From Hyella patelloides LEGE 07179 (lineage in GTDB: Bacteria > Cyanobacteriota > Cyanobacteriia > Cyanobacteriales > Xenococcaceae), in contig NZ_LR213794.1 of the NCBI RefSeq assembly GCF_900659865.1, positions 1 to 40,071 of the forward strand: DNA of 40,071 nt, written 5' to 3'. The notes beneath the pieces were generated by a model. It was not told the origin of the DNA and searched no databases. It saw only the letters and a program-made list of their open reading frames with translations. A program made the translations under genes and the position numbers. Shown one piece after another: positions 35,502-40,071 of the stretch; the stretch's first letter is position 1; the number at the start of each line of letters is the position of its first letter.

Positions 35502-36123
35502 TTGTATTTTTTTGATTTCTACACTTCAAAATTCAAACAATTAAAAATCTTAATTCTACTAAGACTGAATTTTATAGAAATTCTCAACAGCGTGGTTAGA
35601 TATGCTCTTAAACTCAGAGCATCTCCCACGCTCAAAAGTAACTGAATACTGAGTGTAGTAGTAAAATACAACCCGATGTCAGGAGTTTTCAGAATTGAGA
35701 TCGGCTTTTGGTTGACACTTTCGCGATCGCCGAATTACTTTAACTAGCTTTCTCTTATTTGGCAAAGCTAAATTGCGATCGCCTTTTTTTAGCATAGTCA
35801 AATCGGAAGAGCCAAAATTATCAGAAATGTTATTTTACTTAATAGATATATTTAAAAAAATATAATTTTTGTATCTAATACAAGCAACTTTTCATAAAAT
35901 AGAATTTTAAGTATTAAACAACACCAAGATTTTTTTGATTTTATGTCATGTAATTTTTTACTATATAACGATAGTTATATATTTATCATCAGAAGATTTT
36001 TGTTGAATTTTACTGTACAAAAATGAAGTAAAGAATGAAATAATAGAAGATAAATACTTTAATAATTGGATGAGGCTAATTATTATTGAGTAGCTAAAAT
36101 TGTACTAAATAGGATGATAAAGT
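35502..36123. other. Intergenic region, 622 bp, with a bipartite hairpin
   Basis: AGCGTGG (35589-35595) pairs with CCACGCT (35626-35632), and inside it ATGCTCT (35602-35608) pairs with AGAGCAT (35616-35622). Two HIP1 sites follow (near 35723 and 35775). The right part is AT-rich (35820-36120) and serves as the ppk2 leader. No gene is seen. Confidence 0.6.
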
Positions 36124-37062
36124 ATGTTGGAAGATGGAATAAATAATTCAGATCATGTAAATAATAACAATAATGATAATGAAATGGCTTCAAATTCTAG
36201 CGAGGAACATAATTCAGAATCAAATCTTAAATTAAAAGTCAAGAAAAACAAAAATCAGAAAAAAAAGAAAAAACCCAACAAAAAGAAAAAACTTAGTAAG
36301 AAAAAGTACGAAAAAGAACTAGCTAAGTTACAGATTGAGCTAATTAAATTGCAAGAATGGATTAAGCACCAAGGTTTAAAAGTTGCAATTATTTTTGAAG
36401 GAAGAGATGCTGCGGGTAAAGGAGGTGCAATTAAACGCATTAGTGAATGCCTTAATCCTCGTATTTGTCGAGTTGTTGCTTTGGGAACTCCAAGCGATCG
36501 CCAAAAAACTCAATGGTATTTCCAGAGATATGTGGCACATCTTCCCGCAGCAGGAGAGATGATGTTATTCGATCGCAGTTGGTACAATCGTGCTGGTGTC
36601 GAGAAAGTGATGGGCTTTTGTACCTACGAACAATACAATGAGTTTTTACATTCTTGTCCGCAGTTTGAATTTATGATTCAGCGATCGGGAATTATTTTAA
36701 TTAAATATTGGTTCTCTGTCAGCGATGATGAACAAGAACGGCGTTTCCAAGCACGAATTGACGATCCTACTAAGCGATGGAAATTAAGTCCTATGGATTT
36801 AGAATCGCGAGTTCGCTGGATGGACTATTCTAAAGCTAAAGATGATATGTTTGCTGCCACTGACATCCCTGAATCCCCTTGGCACGTAGTTGATGCAGAT
36901 GATAAAAAACGGGCGCGTCTCAACTGTATTAAACATCTTTTGAGCATTATTCCTTATGAAGATTTAACTCCCGAACCCATCAATTTACCCCCCAGACAAA
37001 CGAATATTGAGTACGAACGTCCTCCTATTGAGATACAGAATTTTGTCCCTAGAGTGTACTAA
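36124..37062 (+). CDS. ppk2: Polyphosphate kinase 2 with Lys-rich N-terminal tail
   Basis: A PPK2-family kinase that transfers phosphate between polyphosphate and nucleotides. Of its 312 residues, 68-300 form the catalytic domain: Walker A FEGRDAAGKGG (91-101), CRVVALGTPSDRQKTQWYFQRYV, Walker B MLFDRSWYNRAGVEKVMGFC, and the lid RRFQARIDDPTKRWKLSPMDLESRVRWMDY. It is a short single-domain form (class I-like), usually acting on GDP/ADP. The first 60 residues are unusual: a stretch rich in Asn, Ser, Asp and Glu, then a block of about 20 lysines among 30 residues (36-62). That tail could hold polyphosphate or be modified by it; this is inference. The gene stands alone with an AT-rich leader. Confidence 0.93.
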   Translation: MLEDGINNSDHVNNNNNDNEMASNSSEEHNSESNLKLKVKKNKNQKKKKKPNKKKKLSKKKYEKELAKLQIELIKLQEWIKHQGLKVAIIFEGRDAAGKGGAIKRISECLNPRICRVVALGTPSDRQKTQWYFQRYVAHLPAAGEMMLFDRSWYNRAGVEKVMGFCTYEQYNEFLHSCPQFEFMIQRSGIILIKYWFSVSDDEQERRFQARIDDPTKRWKLSPMDLESRVRWMDYSKAKDDMFAATDIPESPWHVVDADDKKRARLNCIKHLLSIIPYEDLTPEPINLPPRQTNIEYERPPIEIQNFVPRVY

Positions 37063-37136
37063 AGTCAGTTATTACCCGATCGGTTAAATTAATAATGAAT
37101 TTTTGCTCTTTCACTATTAATTGAACTAATTGAACA

Positions 37137-37169
37137 CGAAATGTTCTGAGGAAACCTCAGAACATTTCG
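37137..37169 (+). terminator. Perfect 15-bp hairpin after ppk2
   Basis: CGAAATGTTCTGAGG (37137-37151) and CCTCAGAACATTTCG (37155-37169) pair perfectly around an AAA loop. It lies 75 bp after the ppk2 stop. No T run follows, so it may act as a weak terminator or a 3' stabiliser. The remaining gap to 37362 shows nothing else. Confidence 0.6.
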
Positions 37170-37362
37170 ATCGCATTAAGGGTTTAAAACTTCTCCTGCA
37201 TCGTTAATATTTACGCCATCTGACCTGACTATTGAAGTACTATTCTACTATTTTTGTTGATAACGGTATATTGTTCAATTTTTGATTAATTAAATATGCT
37301 AATTAATTTGAGTTAAATCCAAATAATTGTAGATTATAGATTGTAATTTTCTGAAGTAAAAG

Positions 37363-38499
37363 CTAATAGTCAACAGACAAAGCTATTGGTAATAGTCCCT
37401 GTAATATGGGATGATGATTCATTGAGGGATAGTGAATAACACTAAAACTATTATTACTACTCAAGTTTAATTTAGTTTGAAAAAGTTTTTCTGCAATACT
37501 TTCTAATAAAGATTCTTCGGCAACAATTAAACCTGTAATTAAATTAGAGGATATTTTACTGGCTAATTCTTGTTGTTTTTTTACCATATTATGATGCCAA
37601 AAATCGAGAAAATTATGATGATTAATAGAAAGACGTAAAGCTTGAGACAATTGTTGTTTACAGGTATTAGCTAATTTCTGAGAATCATGATTGCGATCGC
37701 TGACTACTAAATTAATCGATTCTGGCTCTAAATATTGTTGCAAATGATAATCTTCTTGAACTTTGTTCGATACTAATAGCCAGCGCAAACCTGTTTTTCC
37801 TTCTTTGAGTTTTGGTAAATATTCTCCCAAATGATTAGTTACATTGAGCCATTTTAATTCACCCTGTAAACTACCATCATCAGGAAACTCTAAACAGCTA
37901 ATTCCGCAGTTGGATTGCTGTAAACTTTGATATTTTTCAGAAGATAAACCGATTCCAGTGCTAATTAAAGCGCGATTTGTGCCACCATGAGCCACTATTA
38001 AGACTGTTTGACCGCGATGTTTAGTAATAATATCAGTTAATAATAACTTTGCTTGTTGATACAGGTCTTTTAAAGGATAAAACTGCTGTTCTGGATCGTC
38101 TTCTGAAGCCAAAGCCAATAGATGGGGGGTTTGTTTCCAGCAAGCATATTCTTGAGAAAAATGTTCTTTGACATAAGCATAGGGTAAACCTTCCCAAGCT
38201 CCCATTTTTACTTCTTTTAGTCGGCGATCAATGGTTACGGCTGGTAAATTATTATGGAAGGTTTTTAAGGCTTTAGTAATTTCTTGAGTGGTTTGTTGTA
38301 CCCGTTTTAATGGACTGCTATAAATAGCATCAAATTGATAATTTTTTAAAGCTAACCCTGTCTGAAAAGCAGCTTTTGAGCCTTTTTCTGTTAATACAGA
38401 TTTATCACTACTACCTTGATATCTTCCCTGTTCGTTATAAGTGCTACGTCCATGACGGACGAGGATTATTTTGGTGGAGGGTGTGGAATAATTATTCAT
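37363..38499 (-). CDS. Histidine phosphatase family protein with unassigned C-terminal half
   Basis: A 378-residue protein. Residues 8-215 form a phosphoglycerate-mutase-like histidine phosphatase: IILVRHGRSTYNEQGRYQGSSD with phospho-acceptor H16, SSPLKRVQQT with the second Arg, LKEVKMGAWEG with E96, and VLIVAHGGTNRALI with H171. All four catalytic features are present. Residues about 230-378 (from LRWLLVSNKVQEDYHLQQYL) have no motif I recognise; they read as an alpha/beta domain, with LITGLIVAEESLLESIAEKLF and HYPSMNHHPILQGLLPIALS. Substrate is unknown. Members of the superfamily act on sugar phosphates or phosphoproteins. The dispersed repeat (copy B) lies right upstream of the start. Confidence 0.85.
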   Translation of the reverse strand: MNNYSTPSTKIILVRHGRSTYNEQGRYQGSSDKSVLTEKGSKAAFQTGLALKNYQFDAIYSSPLKRVQQTTQEITKALKTFHNNLPAVTIDRRLKEVKMGAWEGLPYAYVKEHFSQEYACWKQTPHLLALASEDDPEQQFYPLKDLYQQAKLLLTDIITKHRGQTVLIVAHGGTNRALISTGIGLSSEKYQSLQQSNCGISCLEFPDDGSLQGELKWLNVTNHLGEYLPKLKEGKTGLRWLLVSNKVQEDYHLQQYLEPESINLVVSDRNHDSQKLANTCKQQLSQALRLSINHHNFLDFWHHNMVKKQQELASKISSNLITGLIVAEESLLESIAEKLFQTKLNLSSNNSFSVIHYPSMNHHPILQGLLPIALSVDY

Positions 38500-38516
38500 T
38501 GTTTTAATGTTTGGTA

Positions 38517-38606
38517 GTTAGTCCCGTCCTATCTTCGTCCCAAACTAAACGGGACTTTTACCCATCGCATCTTCGTATAAATGGGATAGTATCAAGCGGG
38601 ATAATG
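38517..38606 (-). repeat. Dispersed intergenic repeat, copy B
   Basis: The reverse complement runs from CATTATCCCGCTTGATACTA to GGACGGGACTAAC, matching copy A (26811-26900) with seven differences and no gaps. It is followed (38607-38655) by a low-complexity GTTGGTGGTTGGCGGTTAG tract. Confidence 0.85.
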
Positions 38607-38659
38607 TGGTTGGTGGTTGGCGGTTAGTAATTAGTTGCTAGCAGTCACTAATAAGGTGT

Positions 38660-39679
38660 TTACTTATAAGAGATCGCTGGTGAATTTTTGCCGATCGATG
38701 ATAACTTTCCAATGTAATATTCTTGATACCAGTTGACAAACTTTTCTAACCCCTCAGAGATCGAGGTAACTGGTTGAAAACCCACATCTGCCATCAAATC
38801 ATCGACATCTGCATAGGTAGTAACCACATCTCCTGGCTGCATGGGTAACATTTTTTTCTGTGCTGCTTTACCCATGATATTTTCGATAGTGGTAATAAAT
38901 TCTCCTAACTCTACAGGGTTGTTATTACCGATGTTATAAATCTTATAAGGAGGTTGCTGCGATGTACCTTGAGGAATACGGACAATAACTCTCACGATAC
39001 CTTCGACAATATCATCAATGTAAGTAAAGTCGCGCTGCATTTTGCCATAATTATAGACATCAATGGGTCGATCTTCGGCGATCGCTTTTACAAATTTAAA
39101 GTAAGCCATATCTGGTCTTCCCCACTCACCATACACTGTAAAGAAGCGTAAGCCAGTCATCGGAATATCATATAAATGACTGTAAGAATGAGCCATTAAT
39201 TCGTTAGCTTTTTTGGTCGCTGCATAAAGGGAAACAGGACGATCCACGTTATCGGTAACAGCAAAAGGAACTTTAGTATTAGCACCATATACCGAACTAG
39301 AAGAAGCAAATACTAGGTGTTTTACTTGACTATGACGACATCCTTCCAAAATATTGGTAAAGCCTACTAAGTTGCTATCTACATAAGCATGGGGATTTTG
39401 TAGCGAATAACGAACTCCCGCTTGGGCTGCTAAATTAACCACGCAATCAAACTGGTTTTGCTCAAATAATTGGCTAACTAAAGAGCGATCGCTGATATCT
39501 AAATAATCAAAGGTAAATCTTGTTTGTGGTAGCAGTTGCTCTAAACGAGCTTGTTTAAGAGTAATATCATAGTAATTATTGAGGTTATCAACGCCGTATA
39601 CTTGATTGCCTTCTGCTAATAATCTTTGTGTCAAGTGATAGCCAATAAAGCCAGCCACCCCAGTAATTAAAATTTTCAT
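38660..39679 (-). CDS. UDP-glucuronate 4-epimerase-like NAD-dependent epimerase
   Basis: A 339-residue extended-SDR sugar-nucleotide epimerase. The NAD loop is ITGVAGFIG (5-13; G7, G10, G13), then VDNLNNYYDITLKQARL, NLAAQAGVRYSL, SSSSVYGANTKVPF, and catalytic Y152/K156 (LYAATKKANE). TVYGEWGRPDMAYFKF and MQRDFTYIDDIVEGI, with the NLNNYYD start, are signs of the UDP-glucuronate 4-epimerase (CapI/GAE) group, which makes UDP-galacturonate. So this enzyme likely supplies a uronic acid donor for surface polysaccharide, and could provide substrate for the sugar genes near 20-25 kb (inference). ATG start at 39679. A dehydratase role is unlikely because the active-site set is that of the epimerases. 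Confidence 0.9.
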   Translation of the reverse strand: MKILITGVAGFIGYHLTQRLLAEGNQVYGVDNLNNYYDITLKQARLEQLLPQTRFTFDYLDISDRSLVSQLFEQNQFDCVVNLAAQAGVRYSLQNPHAYVDSNLVGFTNILEGCRHSQVKHLVFASSSSVYGANTKVPFAVTDNVDRPVSLYAATKKANELMAHSYSHLYDIPMTGLRFFTVYGEWGRPDMAYFKFVKAIAEDRPIDVYNYGKMQRDFTYIDDIVEGIVRVIVRIPQGTSQQPPYKIYNIGNNNPVELGEFITTIENIMGKAAQKKMLPMQPGDVVTTYADVDDLMADVGFQPVTSISEGLEKFVNWYQEYYIGKLSSIGKNSPAISYK

Positions 39680-40071
39680 ATTGTTACTCTTTATTTTTTA
39701 TAGTATGTTTAATTACTCCTTACGTTATAGATTCGTCGATGCCAATGAAAGAGATATGAAACCTGTGTGAGAAATTTTTCATTTTTGAGGTTTCTTATGG
39801 GTGATTACCAAAATTGTTTAGGGTTTTAGAGATCGCTTTTTGGGCAACACTTGAGTAAGAATGATGAACAGTGGATTGTATTTTTCTCTCAATAAAGAAC
39901 TTAGAACTTACGCATTGACAAAAAATCACTGTCATGGATGCTAAACGGCAAAAGTATCTGTAAGATTACTTAAAATGTATTCGCGAATTACTAAAGTGAA
40001 TAGATTCCTTTGCAATTGATACCAATTAGAAATTGAGCTATTTGAACGCATTTTTTCCAAACGAATAAATG
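39680..40071. other. Intergenic region to the window end, no gene recognised
   Basis: 392 bp leader of the epimerase gene. The only structure seen is a weak inverted repeat, GAAACCT (39758-39764) with AGGTTTC (39788-39794). A gene may begin beyond the window end. Confidence 0.45.

Noticed and set aside
1..40071. Toxin-antitoxin, restriction-modification, retron or other defence operon
   Set aside because: I looked at all supported genes and gaps on both strands; apart from the TnpB nuclease no such gene was seen. No tRNA or rRNA genes were found either.

Overview
The window is a chromosomal segment of a cyanobacterium. The HIP1 octamer GCGATCGC recurs throughout, inside and between genes. 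Most genes are typical cyanobacterial core genes: lysA-cdaA-uppS in a row, folE, accA, accD, glmU, an NtcA-type promoter before urtA, and DUF3747 and DUF3493 proteins. Composition is AT-rich, and the intergenic regions carry many short palindromes and dispersed repeats. This suits a repeat-rich unicellular, baeocystous or filamentous lineage. Naming a genus would be a guess.

Layout. 1-6.1 kb: a secreted DUF3747 protein with a coding 48-bp tandem repeat, a MOSC protein, an NAD kinase, an unassigned structured RNA with its own terminator, a small winged-helix-like protein, a palindrome cluster, folE and an SDR dehydrogenase. 6.3-7.75 kb: an IS200/IS605-type element carrying only tnpB, whose right end runs into the last codons of accA. 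7.75-12.6 kb: accA, a cellulose-synthase-like glycosyltransferase with a PilZ domain, a NADAR gene with an apparent one-base frameshift, a DUF3493 membrane protein and a truncated TetR gene. 12.9-16.2 kb: lysA, the c-di-AMP synthase gene cdaA, and uppS, linking cell-wall precursor supply with c-di-AMP signalling. 16.7-19.4 kb: urtA and urtB of the urea transporter behind an NtcA box; urtCDE do not follow.

19.6-25.1 kb looks like a surface-glycan neighbourhood: a DUF6492-like glycosyltransferase, a sulfotransferase, a small six-cysteine secreted protein and a large secreted lyase-like (alpha/alpha toroid) protein. 25.5-30.9 kb: a small DUF2007-like protein, accD, a MnmD-type tRNA methyltransferase, a REC/HD-GYP regulator and glmU. 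30.9-34.5 kb: a REC protein with degenerate GGDEF and EAL domains, endonuclease V flanked by inverted repeats, and a DUF423 membrane protein. 34.8-40 kb: a leishmanolysin-like metalloprotease gene broken by one in-frame amber codon, polyphosphate kinase 2 with a lysine-rich tail, a histidine phosphatase with an unassigned C-terminal half, and a UDP-glucuronate 4-epimerase-like enzyme.

I see no CRISPR array, tRNA, rRNA, prophage or recognisable defence operon. The best leads are the accA/TnpB-element junction, two genes each broken by one base (NADAR frameshift, protease amber stop), the structured RNA at 3352-3558, and a modular dispersed repeat of about 90 bp.
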